A stretch of 31,568 nt of DNA from an uncultured Clostridia bacterium. GTDB lineage: Bacteria > Bacillota_A > Clostridia > TANB77 > CAG-508. The position numbers and the translations under genes were made by a program. The notes beneath the pieces were generated by a model. It searched no databases. It had not been told where the DNA came from and worked only from the letters and a program-made list of their open reading frames with translations. The stretch lies in NCBI GenBank assembly GCA_947588915.1, contig CANPZA010000001.1, positions 1-31,568 on the forward strand, given 5' to 3'. This document shows, in pieces, positions 14,933 through 23,288 of the stretch. The first letter of the stretch is position 1. Each line of letters opens with the position of its first letter.

Positions 14933-15214
14933 AAAATCTCCTTTCATTTTTCATTTTTTATTTTTGATTTTATTAATAAATATAACAACGAAAAAATTAG
15001 TTTTATTAAAAAAACTAATTTGATCCAATTTATGTATTGCTTAAATAAAGTTTAATTTCTATGAGGCTCTTTATTCTCTTAACCTATACATAGCATAAAC
15101 CTTTTAATAAATCCGATCCATATAATTATTTACATTTTTTCATCTCTTAATACTAAAATCATTTATTTATAATAAAATCTCATTTTTTAGCAACTAAAAA
15201 GTTACTAATCACTA
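14933..15214 (-). other. Long 5' leader of the RNase J mRNA with an attenuator-like hairpin
   Basis: The promoter at 15221-15249 leaves an untranslated leader of about 280 nt. It contains AATTAGTTTT/AAAACTAATT followed by TTTTTTCG on the minus strand (near 14989-15021), a possible intrinsic terminator, and an upstream hairpin TAGTAACT/AGTTGCTA. No known riboswitch class is recognised. Leader-mediated autoregulation by RNase J is an inference. Confidence 0.45.
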
Positions 15215-15220
15215 GCTAAT

Positions 15221-15249
15221 ATTATAATATATTTTTCCATAAAAGTCAA
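15221..15249 (-). promoter_or_regulatory. Promoter of the RNase J gene
   Basis: On the minus strand TTGACT (15244-15249) is 17 bases from TATAAT (15221-15226). It abuts the terminator of the preceding gene. Confidence 0.75.
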
Positions 15250-15279
15250 CAAGAGGAGTAATTATAGTACTCCTCTTGT
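15249..15279. terminator. Terminator of the coiled-coil protein gene at 15285
   Basis: A perfect 12-bp stem, ACAAGAGGAGTA/TACTCCTCTTGT, begins six bases after the stop codon on the minus strand. The T tract is short on that strand. Confidence 0.7.
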
Positions 15280-15284
15280 AAATT

Positions 15285-16133
15285 TTATTGATTATTTTCT
15301 CCTCTACCTTCTGGAAGTGCATCTGAATAATCAAATACAATTCTAATTCTAGTAATAGCTTTTATTGCTCTAACTATTTTACTATTTTTAATTCTTTCCC
15401 ATAAACTTGGTTTTGCTTCAAATGTTGTTTCTTGTATATATTGCTGTTGTTGTTCTTGAGCTACTTGTACTGTTTGAGGTTCTTCTACAACTTTCTCTTC
15501 TGCTATTTCTATAGGTGTTGGAATAGATTTTAAAGCATCAGCTATTTCAATACCGATATAACTTAAAGCCTTTGATCTATCTTCTATTCTTTCCATATCA
15601 ATTTCAATATGTAAATTTGTTTCTAAATTATTAATTCTAGCATTTAGTAACTTAATAGCATCTTGATAATTTTCATCATCTTCGGTTTTTGTTTTTCCAA
15701 CTATTGTTAATGTTTCAATAATATCTTCTGGGAAATCATTTTCCGCTTTTTTTACTCTATCTTTCCAATCTTTTTGTTTATTTTCTACAACTTCTAATAA
15801 TTCTTTTAATTGACCTGCAACAACTATATTTTGTTCTCTTTGTCTAATCAACTCTTCTATTTTCTTTGTATTTTCCTCAAATTGATTTGTTGCAAATTCA
15901 ACTAGCCCATATGCTGCTTTATAAACACTAGGTGGAAAATTCTTCTTTTTAGGATATTCTATTAGATAAGCTTTTATTGATTCAATTAAATCCTTAAAAT
16001 AAGAATCATCATCTAATTGTACTATTTGTTTTTTACTTTTTGGGTTAATTAATCTTTGTACTTTATCTATATTTGATAACATTTTTTCTTCTGTGATAAC
16101 CATTCTCACATTTACTATGCCTGATTTTGACAT
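15285..16133 (-). CDS. Hypothetical coiled-coil protein
   Basis: I do not recognise this 282-residue soluble protein. The N-terminal half is predicted helical with a coiled coil at about 95-160 (FEENTKKIEELIRQREQN, LLEVVENKQKDWKDRVKKAE). A Gln/Glu/Val/Pro-rich linker at about 215-240 (VQVAQEQQQQYIQ) leads to a basic C-terminal region (IKNSKIVRAIKAITRIRIV). The tail region and linker could mediate membrane or nucleic-acid contact. AAAGGAGG lies before the ATG. It has its own promoter and a phased GTTACAA array upstream, so it may be specifically regulated. Confidence 0.6.
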   Translation of the reverse strand: MSKSGIVNVRMVITEEKMLSNIDKVQRLINPKSKKQIVQLDDDSYFKDLIESIKAYLIEYPKKKNFPPSVYKAAYGLVEFATNQFEENTKKIEELIRQREQNIVVAGQLKELLEVVENKQKDWKDRVKKAENDFPEDIIETLTIVGKTKTEDDENYQDAIKLLNARINNLETNLHIEIDMERIEDRSKALSYIGIEIADALKSIPTPIEIAEEKVVEEPQTVQVAQEQQQQYIQETTFEAKPSLWERIKNSKIVRAIKAITRIRIVFDYSDALPEGRGENNQ

Positions 16134-16189
16134 TGCAATGTACCTCCTTTTATCTTACGCATGATTGCTTTTTTACATTTTCTTTTATA

Positions 16190-16218
16190 ATTATACATTA
16201 AGAAACAAAAAACTACAA
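16190..16218 (-). promoter_or_regulatory. Promoter of the coiled-coil protein gene
   Basis: On the minus strand TTGTAG (16213-16218) is 17 bases from TATAAT (16190-16195). The weak -35 suggests dependence on an activator, and a repeat array lies 20-60 bp upstream. Confidence 0.6.
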
Positions 16219-16238
16219 GTGGTTTTTTATATTTTTTT

Positions 16239-16278
16239 GTTATTTTTTTGTTACAAAAATGTTACAAAACCGTTACAA
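16239..16278. repeat. GTTACAA array phased at 11 bp
   Basis: GTTACAA occurs at 16250, 16261 and 16272, with a degenerate unit (GTTAT) at 16239, each 11 bp apart. It sits just upstream of the promoter at 16190-16218. The array at 12737-12764 is the same heptamer on the opposite strand. Confidence 0.5.
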
Positions 16279-16325
16279 AGTTCTTCCGTAGTCTTTAAAG
16301 CATTTTTATATTTTATAAAATTTTA

Positions 16326-18041
16326 TTATAACACTGTTTTTATTTCTTCAAATCTTTTTATTTTTTGTGTTGTTGTTTTTATTAATTCTTCATCTGTTAC
16401 TATAATTTCGCGGATATATTTATAAGCTGGAACTGTTTTATTTACTTTCTTTACTTCTTTCCAAATTATTTCTTTTATTTTTTCTTCATCAGTAATATTA
16501 TATAAATCTTCAATTATTTCTTTATCATACACAATTTTACAACAAATTTTATAATCTCCATCATCTTCTGGTTTACCATATACAAAACTCTCTTTAACAC
16601 CTTCTATTTTATTTACTAATGCTTCTAATTCTTCTGGATATATATTTTTACCATTTTTTAGAACAATAATAAATTTTTTTCTACCAGATATGAAAATATA
16701 TCCATCTTTATCTATTTTTGCTAAATCTCCTGTATGTAGCCATCCTTCTTCATCTATTGTTTCTTTTGTTTCTTCTTCATTGTTGTAATATCCTAACATT
16801 ATTGATGGTCCTTTTGCTACTAATTCTCCTATTCCTTCCTCATTTGTATCTATGACTTTAACATCTAAACTTGGAAAGGCTTTTCCTATAGAACCTAATC
16901 TTCTATATTTGTCATCTTCTGATGCAATTACTGGTGAACTTTCTGTTAATCCATATCCTTGATATAATTTAAATCCAAGTTCATTAAAACCTTTTTCTGT
17001 TTCTGGATCTAATGCTGCTCCTCCTGCAACAAATAATTTTACATTTCCTCCCAAATTTTCATGTATCTCATGGAATATTTTTTTCCTAATATCAATTCCA
17101 AACTTTAATAAAAATTGACTTATTTTTATTCCTTTTTTTACAGTTTCTAATTTTCCTTTTTTCTCTATTCCTTTTATTACTCTTTTATACATTGTTTCAA
17201 ATAAAATAGGAACAGAAATCATTGTAGTAGCACCAAATTCTTTTATATTATCTGCAATATGTCTTATTCCTTCACAAAATGCTATTGTACATCCCTTTGA
17301 AATAGGATATAAAAAACCTACTGTACATTCAAATGTATGATGCAATGGTAAAAATGATAAAAATGTATGGGTTTCATCTACTTTTATTGTAGATGCTATA
17401 TCAAACAAATTAGCACATATATTTTTATGAGATAACATTACTGCTTTTGACATAGCAGTTGTTCCTGATGTGAATAGCATTATACTCATTTTATCATTAT
17501 CAATTTTACTATCTAAAAAATCTGTATTTCCACTTTCTATTAATTCTTTTCCCTTTTTTATCAGCTCTCTTTGTGAATATATACCATTTTCTTCTTTGTC
17601 TAAATCCATAGAAATAAAGTATTTTACTTTTGTATTATGCTCATCTTTTATTTTGTTCATGATTTCATTATACTTACTTGAATATAAAATTGCTTCTACT
17701 TCAGAACGTAATATAAGATTTTCTATTTCATTATTAGGAAGAGCTTTATCAAGTGGAACTACAATCCCTGTTCCTGCTAAAACAGCTAAATATGCCACTC
17801 CCCATTCATATCTATTTTCAGATATAACTGCAATTCTCTTATCCTTTAATCCTATATTAATTAAAGCTGTTCCCAAATTATTTATATCATCTCTAAATTC
17901 TTTATGAGTAATATATGTAAATTTTTCTGGATCCTCTGTCTTAAATTTATAAGCTGGCATATCTCCAAATTTTTCTCCTGTTTTTTTAAGCATTTCTTTA
18001 ATATTTTCATATTTTTCTACTTTATAAATCGGTTCTCTCAT
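16326..18041 (-). CDS. Long-chain acyl-CoA synthetase (AMP-binding)
   Basis: This 571-residue ANL-superfamily adenylate-forming enzyme probably activates fatty acids to acyl-CoA. The P-loop is LFTSGTTAMSKAVMLSHKN, where the usual TTGxPKG reads TTAMSKA. Also present are YQGYGLTESSPV, the LHTGDLAKIDKDGYIFISGR hinge and a C-terminal Lys region (NKTVPAYKYIREIIV, KTTTQKIKRF). It is full length with no obvious defect. Its start codon overlaps the stop of the upstream TetR gene by four bases (ATGA), so they form one operon and are translationally coupled. Fatty acid substrate chain length is not determined. Confidence 0.88.
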   Translation of the reverse strand: MREPIYKVEKYENIKEMLKKTGEKFGDMPAYKFKTEDPEKFTYITHKEFRDDINNLGTALINIGLKDKRIAVISENRYEWGVAYLAVLAGTGIVVPLDKALPNNEIENLILRSEVEAILYSSKYNEIMNKIKDEHNTKVKYFISMDLDKEENGIYSQRELIKKGKELIESGNTDFLDSKIDNDKMSIMLFTSGTTAMSKAVMLSHKNICANLFDIASTIKVDETHTFLSFLPLHHTFECTVGFLYPISKGCTIAFCEGIRHIADNIKEFGATTMISVPILFETMYKRVIKGIEKKGKLETVKKGIKISQFLLKFGIDIRKKIFHEIHENLGGNVKLFVAGGAALDPETEKGFNELGFKLYQGYGLTESSPVIASEDDKYRRLGSIGKAFPSLDVKVIDTNEEGIGELVAKGPSIMLGYYNNEEETKETIDEEGWLHTGDLAKIDKDGYIFISGRKKFIIVLKNGKNIYPEELEALVNKIEGVKESFVYGKPEDDGDYKICCKIVYDKEIIEDLYNITDEEKIKEIIWKEVKKVNKTVPAYKYIREIIVTDEELIKTTTQKIKRFEEIKTVL

Positions 18042-18607
18042 TTTACTCTCAACCCTTCTATAACCGTATTTTCAAATTCTTTAAATAGATTCATCATATC
18101 TATCTCTTCCTTGGATCTTACTTTATAAACTAAACTAGAACATATTAATCCATATATCTCAGATGCTATTGCTCGTGGATCTCCTTGTTTTATTTCTCCT
18201 TGTTTCATTCCTTCTTCTATAATATTTTCTATTTTATGTACATAGTCTAATATGTGTTTTTGACATTTTTGATGTCTTTCTTCATGTCCCCAAAATTGAC
18301 TTAATAATATTGTAATTAGATCTTCATATTTTACTACTATTTTTATTTGGATCAAAACAATTGCCTTTACTTTATCTATATAATTAGAAAACTTTGCAGT
18401 TTTTATATCAATGCTATTTTGCAATAATTTTATACCTTCTTCAACCAAGAAATTAAATATTTCCTCTTTACTTGAAAAATGATAATATAATGTGCCTTTT
18501 GCAACTCCTACGGTTGATGTTATTTCTTCAATACTTGTTGCATCATATCCTTTTTCTGCAAATAGTTTCATTGATGTTTCAAATATTTTCCTTTTAGTCT
18601 TATTCAT
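18038..18607 (-). CDS. TetR/AcrR-family transcriptional regulator
   Basis: This 189-residue regulator has an N-terminal HTH typical of TetR: RKIFETSMKLFAEKGYDATS, IEEITSTVGVAKGTLYYHFSSKEEIF. The C-terminal ligand domain is helical. Coupling to the acyl-CoA synthetase gene suggests that it senses a fatty acid or acyl-CoA and controls this operon, as FadR-type TetR proteins do in Firmicutes. GGAAGG lies upstream of the ATG. Confidence 0.88.
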   Translation of the reverse strand: MNKTKRKIFETSMKLFAEKGYDATSIEEITSTVGVAKGTLYYHFSSKEEIFNFLVEEGIKLLQNSIDIKTAKFSNYIDKVKAIVLIQIKIVVKYEDLITILLSQFWGHEERHQKCQKHILDYVHKIENIIEEGMKQGEIKQGDPRAIASEIYGLICSSLVYKVRSKEEIDMMNLFKEFENTVIEGLRVK

Positions 18608-18642
18608 ATTTTTAACATCCTTCCATAATTTTAATTGCTTTT

Positions 18643-18671
18643 ATTATATATTTTATTATTACTTTTTGCAA
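18643..18671 (-). promoter_or_regulatory. Promoter of the tetR/acyl-CoA synthetase operon with a possible operator
   Basis: On the minus strand TTGCAA (18666-18671) is 17 bases from TATAAT (18643-18648). The inverted repeat AACAT-N6-ATGTT (18670-18685) touches the -35 and could be the autoregulatory operator. Confidence 0.65.
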
Positions 18672-18685
18672 CATATTTTAATGTT

Positions 18686-18903
18686 TTTTAGACTAGGTGT
18701 TCAATATTTATATGATTTAGGAAAATATAAATCCTTACGGAAATACAAATAAGTTAAAAAGCAAAAATTTTCATTTTTCTTTTTAATAGCAAATTTATAG
18801 ATAATATTGAATTGATATATGAAATATTAAAAATAAAAATTTGTGAATTAAATTAATTGTGAATAATTGATATAAAATAAAATTAATAATAATATAATTT
18901 ATA
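18686..18903. other. Intergenic interval, nothing supported
   Basis: The stretch is AT-rich. A 23-codon plus-strand ORF starting at 18680 (ending YDLGKYKSLRKYK) contains a CGG but has no ribosome site and no recognisable product. It is most likely chance or the last trace of a lost gene. Confidence 0.3.
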
Positions 18904-18942
18904 GCCTATTAAAATCAAAAAATTATTTTAGTTCTAATAGGC
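18904..18942. terminator. Hairpin after the QMRKDQE-repeat protein gene
   Basis: The stem GCCTATTA/TAATAGGC has a long AT loop and lies four bases past the stop codon on the minus strand. The T tract is weak. Confidence 0.5.
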
Positions 18943-18946
18943 ATAT

Positions 18947-19303
18947 CTATAATCCTTGAACTTTTTCCTTTAAATAAAATATTTCTGACATACATGTTTC
19001 AATTTTATTTTCACATTTTGTTAGTCTAGCATCTACTTCTTCAAATTTCTTTATATGCCCAGTAACTACATCTAATAATATTTGTATTTTTTCTCCATGT
19101 ACATGTTCAATAACTGCCACACTTCTGCTTATATCTCTTATTTCTTCTTGCATTTGTGGTATCTTAGATATTTCTTTTTTCATTTCTTCCTGATCTTTTC
19201 TCATTTCTTCTTGATCTTTTCGCATCTGCTCTTGGTCTTTTCTCATCTGCTCTTGATTTTCATATATTTTCAATAATATATTGTCTCTTTCTATTTGTGT
19301 CAT
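18947..19303 (-). CDS. Coiled-coil protein with QMRKDQE heptad repeats
   Basis: This 118-residue, highly charged helical protein has four tandem seven-residue units (QMRKDQE, QMRKDQE, EMRKDQE, EMKKEIS) that form a parallel coiled coil near residues 15-45. A second helical part follows (VAVIEHVHGEKIQILLDVVTGHI, LTKCENKIETCMSEIFYL). It resembles small clostridial proteins encoded next to nucleases, but no function is assigned. The start at 19303 is chosen because AAAGGAGG lies upstream and the promoter's expected start (about 19346) excludes a more distal ATG. Confidence 0.65.
   Translation of the reverse strand: MTQIERDNILLKIYENQEQMRKDQEQMRKDQEEMRKDQEEMKKEISKIPQMQEEIRDISRSVAVIEHVHGEKIQILLDVVTGHIKKFEEVDARLTKCENKIETCMSEIFYLKEKVQGL
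19181..19264. repeat. Four 21-bp tandem repeats inside the coiled-coil gene
   Basis: Units at 19181, 19202, 19223 and 19244 have imperfect copies that encode the heptads. The number of units probably varies between strains. Confidence 0.75.
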
Positions 19304-19352
19304 AATTGTCCTCCTTTCTCGTATAATTTTTATACAATCGATTATATTACTC

Positions 19353-19407
19353 ATTATATATAAGTAATACTAATATGTCAAGAAAAATTCATCGACATTT
19401 TTCGACT
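19353..19407 (-). promoter_or_regulatory. Promoter with tandem 0A-like boxes for the coiled-coil gene
   Basis: On the minus strand a perfect TTGACA (19376-19381) is 17 bases from a perfect TATAAT (19353-19358). Two 0A-like boxes (AGTCGAA at 19401-19407, TGTCGAT at 19391-19397), each one mismatch from consensus, lie 10 bp apart just upstream of the -35. Tandem, helically phased boxes are how Spo0A dimers bind. Confidence 0.6.
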
Positions 19408-19566
19408 AATTGCAATAATTGCCATATAAAATTTATAGCAAATTATATATTGTTTCAATTAATATAAATTTTTCATTTTTTATAATAAATTTCTTTACTT
19501 TTTTTTACATCTAATATAAAATAGATTTAAATTGGATATACTAAAAAAAAATTTTGGAGGAAACAA

Positions 19567-21960
19567 ATGAAAAGTAAAAACGAATTAAATTATAAAGATT
19601 TAAAAATGTCTTGTGACCCTAATGTATTTAAATTTCAGACAACTGAAGAATTAGAATCAATTAGTACAGGAATTGGACAAAGTAGAGGAATTAAAGCTTT
19701 AGAATTTGGTTTACAAGTAGATGTTAAAGGATATAATCTATATTTGGAAGGACCAAGTGGAGTTGGTAAAACAATGTATACAAAAAACTACTTAGATAAA
19801 ATTGCTCCAAAAAGAAAAACTCCTTCTGATTGGTGTTATATCTATAATTTTGAAAATCCTAATGAACCAATTGCAGTAGAATTACCAGCAGGTCAGGGTA
19901 AACAGTTTAAGGAAGCTATGGATGGATTCATCCAAGAAATTAGAAAAGACATTAAGAAAACGTTTAATAATGATGACTTTGAAAAAGAAAAAGCTTTAAT
20001 AAAACAAGAATTTGAAGTTAAACGTTCTGCTTTATTAGAAAAATTAAATCAAGAAGCTTCTAAATATAATTTTCAAGTAAAAGCTGCTCAAAATGGTATA
20101 TATATGATGCCAATTGTAGATGGAAAAGCAATTGAAGAAGAAGAATTTGAAAAATTAGATGAATCTATAAAACAAGAATATGAAGCAAAATCAGTAGTTG
20201 TTCAAGAACAAATAATGAATGTTATAGGTCAAATCAAAGAAATAGAGAGACAATCTGATAAAAAAATCTCTGAATGGCAATCAAATGTTGCATTACTTAC
20301 AGTTAATGTTCATATAAATTTTTTAAAGTCAAATTATAAAAGAAATAAAAAAATTAATAAATTTTTAAATGATGTTAAACAAGATGTATTAAAAAATATT
20401 CCAATATTTTTGGAAGATGAAAATAAACAACCTGCTATGCCTACTCAAGGTCCAAATACAAGAAAACCTGATCCTTGTATGAATTACCGTGTTAATTTAT
20501 TTATTGATAACTCAAATATGACAGGTGCACCAGTTATAATGGATTCTAATTATTCTTATCATAATATTTTTGGTTCTCTTGAATATGAAAATTATTATGG
20601 TTCATTGAAGACTGATCATACAATGTTAAAGCCAGGTCTTATGCAACGTGCAAATGGAGGATACATCATTTTCCAAGCAAAAGACTTGCTTGCTAATCCT
20701 ATGTGTTATGAGACTTTGAAAAAAGCTTTAAGAGTAAAAGAATTAAGTATCGAAAATACTGCAGATCAACGTTCATCAATGGTTTTAGTTTCTTTAAAGC
20801 CAGAGCCAATTCCGTTAAATTTAAAAGTTATTTTAATCGGAAATGCTAATATTTATCAAACTCTTTTAACAATGGACTCTGATTTTAGAAAATTATTTAA
20901 AATAAAAGTAGAATTTGAAGATGATGCAGAAATTAATCCAGATAATCTTCAAAAACTAGCACAAATAGTTCATGGATTTTGTTCTAATGAAAATCTGCCT
21001 CATTTAGATAAAAGTGGTATGGCACGTTTAGCTGAATATTCTTCTAGAATAGCCGGAAGTCATCATAAACTTTCTACCAGATTTGATGATTTAATTCAAG
21101 TAGTTGGTGAAGCAGGTACATGGGCTAAAATCGCTAAGTCAAAGGTAGTCACTTCTGAATTTATTGATAAAGCTCTTTCGGAAAGAATTGAAAGAGTAAA
21201 AAAATATGATAGTAAATATATGGAAATGATAAAAGAAAATTCTCTTTTAATTAATACATCTGGTTTTCAAATTGGAGAATTAAACGGATTAACAGTTATG
21301 ACTATTGGAGATTATACTTTTGGGAAGCCTGCAAAAATTACTGTAAACACTTACACTGGTAAGAGTGGGATTATCAATATTGAAAGAGAAGTAGAAATAT
21401 CTGGTCCTTCACATTCAAAAGGGGTATTAATATTAACAGGTTATTTAGGTGAAATGTTTGCTCAAGATATTCCTTTATCTTTAACTGCAAGTATTTGTTT
21501 TGAACAATTATATAATGGTGTTGATGGTGATAGTGCTTCTAGTACAGAATTATATGGTTTATTATCTAGTTTATCTGGTATACCAATTAACCAATCTATT
21601 GCAGTAACTGGATCAGTTAATCAAAAAGGTCAAATACAACCTATCGGAGGAGTTAATGAAAAAATTGAAGGATTTTTCCAAATATGTAAAATGAGAGGAT
21701 TAGATGGTTCTCATGGTGTTATGATACCAGTACAAAATGTTGATAATTTACAACTATCAGAAGAAATTATACAAGCTGTTAAAGAACATCAATTTCATAT
21801 TTATTCAGTATCAACTATAGAAGAAGGAATTGAAGTATTAACAGGTGTACCAGCAGGTAAGAAAGACAAAAATGGTCATTTCCCTGCAGGAACTATTAAT
21901 TATTTAGTTTATGAAAAATTAAAAAAATATGCACAAATAAGTAAAGAAAATAATAGTTAA
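19567..21960 (+). CDS. Lon-like ATP-dependent protease (AAA + S16 domains)
   Basis: This 797-residue protein belongs to the Lon family with an AAA_32-type ATPase. Walker A is EGPSGVGKTM near residues 60-70. A long helical insertion follows at about 125-240. A RecA-like second segment (LKPGLMQRANGGYIIFQAKDLL, VILIGN, DDDAEI) occupies 350-470. The peptidase domain has the catalytic Ser in GDSASSTELYGLLS near 655 and the catalytic Lys in GGVNEKIEGFFQ near 695, the Lon Ser/Lys dyad. It should degrade misfolded or regulatory proteins in the cytoplasm. TTGGAGG lies before the ATG. Monocistronic. Confidence 0.88.
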   Translation: MKSKNELNYKDLKMSCDPNVFKFQTTEELESISTGIGQSRGIKALEFGLQVDVKGYNLYLEGPSGVGKTMYTKNYLDKIAPKRKTPSDWCYIYNFENPNEPIAVELPAGQGKQFKEAMDGFIQEIRKDIKKTFNNDDFEKEKALIKQEFEVKRSALLEKLNQEASKYNFQVKAAQNGIYMMPIVDGKAIEEEEFEKLDESIKQEYEAKSVVVQEQIMNVIGQIKEIERQSDKKISEWQSNVALLTVNVHINFLKSNYKRNKKINKFLNDVKQDVLKNIPIFLEDENKQPAMPTQGPNTRKPDPCMNYRVNLFIDNSNMTGAPVIMDSNYSYHNIFGSLEYENYYGSLKTDHTMLKPGLMQRANGGYIIFQAKDLLANPMCYETLKKALRVKELSIENTADQRSSMVLVSLKPEPIPLNLKVILIGNANIYQTLLTMDSDFRKLFKIKVEFEDDAEINPDNLQKLAQIVHGFCSNENLPHLDKSGMARLAEYSSRIAGSHHKLSTRFDDLIQVVGEAGTWAKIAKSKVVTSEFIDKALSERIERVKKYDSKYMEMIKENSLLINTSGFQIGELNGLTVMTIGDYTFGKPAKITVNTYTGKSGIINIEREVEISGPSHSKGVLILTGYLGEMFAQDIPLSLTASICFEQLYNGVDGDSASSTELYGLLSSLSGIPINQSIAVTGSVNQKGQIQPIGGVNEKIEGFFQICKMRGLDGSHGVMIPVQNVDNLQLSEEIIQAVKEHQFHIYSVSTIEEGIEVLTGVPAGKKDKNGHFPAGTINYLVYEKLKKYAQISKENNS

Positions 21961-21976
21961 ATATTAGAAAAAAATT

Positions 21977-21997
21977 ATGGGAGTTCAAAACTCCCAT
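21977..21997. terminator. Bidirectional terminator between the Lon-like and DUF4363 genes
   Basis: ATGGGAGTT/AACTCCCAT is followed by TTTTTATTTT on the plus strand, with an A-rich left flank for the minus strand. Confidence 0.8.
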
Positions 21998-22020
21998 TTT
22001 TATTTTAAAAACTTTTATAT

Positions 22021-22410
22021 TTAAAAAATATTTTCTAAATCAAATGCATATCTATCTTGTACATGTTTTAACAAAAACATAGTTTCATCTATTTCCTCAA
22101 CAGTAAGATCATAATCTTTTGTTTCAATATGACTCTTTAATGCTGTAATTTCAGACTCAATTTTTTCTAATTCATTATGCTCAATATAATATGCTAATTT
22201 ATCATGTCTTTCAGTCCATTGATTGTTAATATTTTCAGCAGATTCTTTAGCATTTTCATCATTTATTTCCTCCTGCAATAGTTTTTCTCTTAATTCTGAC
22301 AATTTTTGAGATAATTCTTCTACTGAAACTTTAGTATAATTTTGAGTTATAACATTAGCAAATATAATTGTAACAAGTATAGTAATGCAAATTATAATTT
22401 CTTTTAACAT
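22021..22410 (-). CDS. DUF4363 family protein
   Basis: This 129-residue protein has one N-terminal membrane anchor (residues 4-22) and a helical extracytoplasmic part containing NNQWTERHDKLAYYIEHNELEKIE, characteristic of DUF4363. It is encoded 33 bp downstream of a DUF421 gene, its usual partner in Clostridia, so the two products probably act together at the membrane, likely in spores or stress. Function unknown. Confidence 0.8.
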   Translation of the reverse strand: MLKEIIICITILVTIIFANVITQNYTKVSVEELSQKLSELREKLLQEEINDENAKESAENINNQWTERHDKLAYYIEHNELEKIESEITALKSHIETKDYDLTVEEIDETMFLLKHVQDRYAFDLENIF

Positions 22411-22443
22411 AATATACTCCTTCTAAATTTAAAAGTAATTATC

Positions 22444-23130
22444 CTAATTTGTTTTTTCTTTTTTTTGGCAGAAAATTTGTCCTTTTCCATCTATTGTTAC
22501 TACTAATGCTTCCTGCGGTTTTATTTTAAATTTTTCTACTTGTTTTCTAAGCCATTCTTTATTTTTTCCTATTGCTTGTAAATTTTTTTCCATTATTTTT
22601 CCATCTATTACCAAATCATATGGTATTCCTTCATATTCAGGCGTTATATTAAAATCTTCTGGTATTGTCCCTCTTTTTTCTGGTTTTTGTATAACAGTTA
22701 CTTGTCCACTAGTTTCTAAAATAGCATATTCTACATCACCAAGATTTACTATATTATTATTTCTTAATCTTTCCTGTAGTTCATTAATTGTAAATCTTTC
22801 TTTTATTAATGCCTTTTCATTTATTTTTCCGCGATATATTAGAATACTTGGTTTACCACAAATTACTTCTCTTGCTTTTAAACTTTTCATATTTATAACT
22901 GATATCATTAAATGCATAAGTAGTAACCCTAATATTGGAACAATTCCATTAAAAATTGGTATTCCTGTTTCTGTCATTGGTATTGTTGCCAAATCTGCTA
23001 TCATAATTGAAATTGCAAGTTCAAATGGTTGCATTTGTCCTATTTCTCTTTTGCCCATTAACCTCATTACTATTAATACAATAATATATAAAATTATAGT
23101 TCGAAAAAATGTAATTAACAAAGAAAACAC
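22444..23130 (-). CDS. DUF421 (YetF-like) membrane protein
   Basis: This 228-residue protein has three membrane helices in residues 1-80 with the hallmark LMGKREIGQMQPFELAISIMIADLATIPM, then the YetF soluble domain (KPSILIYRGKINEKALIKER, DVEYAILETSGQVTVIQK). YetF-type proteins affect spore properties in Bacillus. The start is uncertain: GTG at 23130 has a poor ribosome site, while a TTG three codons later would be preceded by AGGTG. Confidence 0.88.
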   Translation of the reverse strand: MFSLLITFFRTIILYIIVLIVMRLMGKREIGQMQPFELAISIMIADLATIPMTETGIPIFNGIVPILGLLLMHLMISVINMKSLKAREVICGKPSILIYRGKINEKALIKERFTINELQERLRNNNIVNLGDVEYAILETSGQVTVIQKPEKRGTIPEDFNITPEYEGIPYDLVIDGKIMEKNLQAIGKNKEWLRKQVEKFKIKPQEALVVTIDGKGQIFCQKKEKTN

Positions 23131-23288
23131 CTGCTTTTATAATTTTTTTGCTTTTTGATTTATTTTTTACAAATATTAACTATTTTATACGTATTTTTTT
23201 GAATAAATAAAAATTTTTTGCTAATAATATTTTTAGAACCTTTGAAAAATTTACATGATAAAGTTTATATTCTAAGGAGGTTAAGTTT

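Noticed and set aside
18680..18752. Fifth in-frame CGG in a 23-codon plus-strand ORF
   Set aside because: There is no ribosome site, no recognisable product and no homologous continuation in the +1 frame, so it is not evidence for or against the CGG rule.
19181..19264. CRISPR-like short tandem repeats
   Set aside because: The 21-bp units are contiguous, have no spacers, and encode heptads of a coiled coil in frame.
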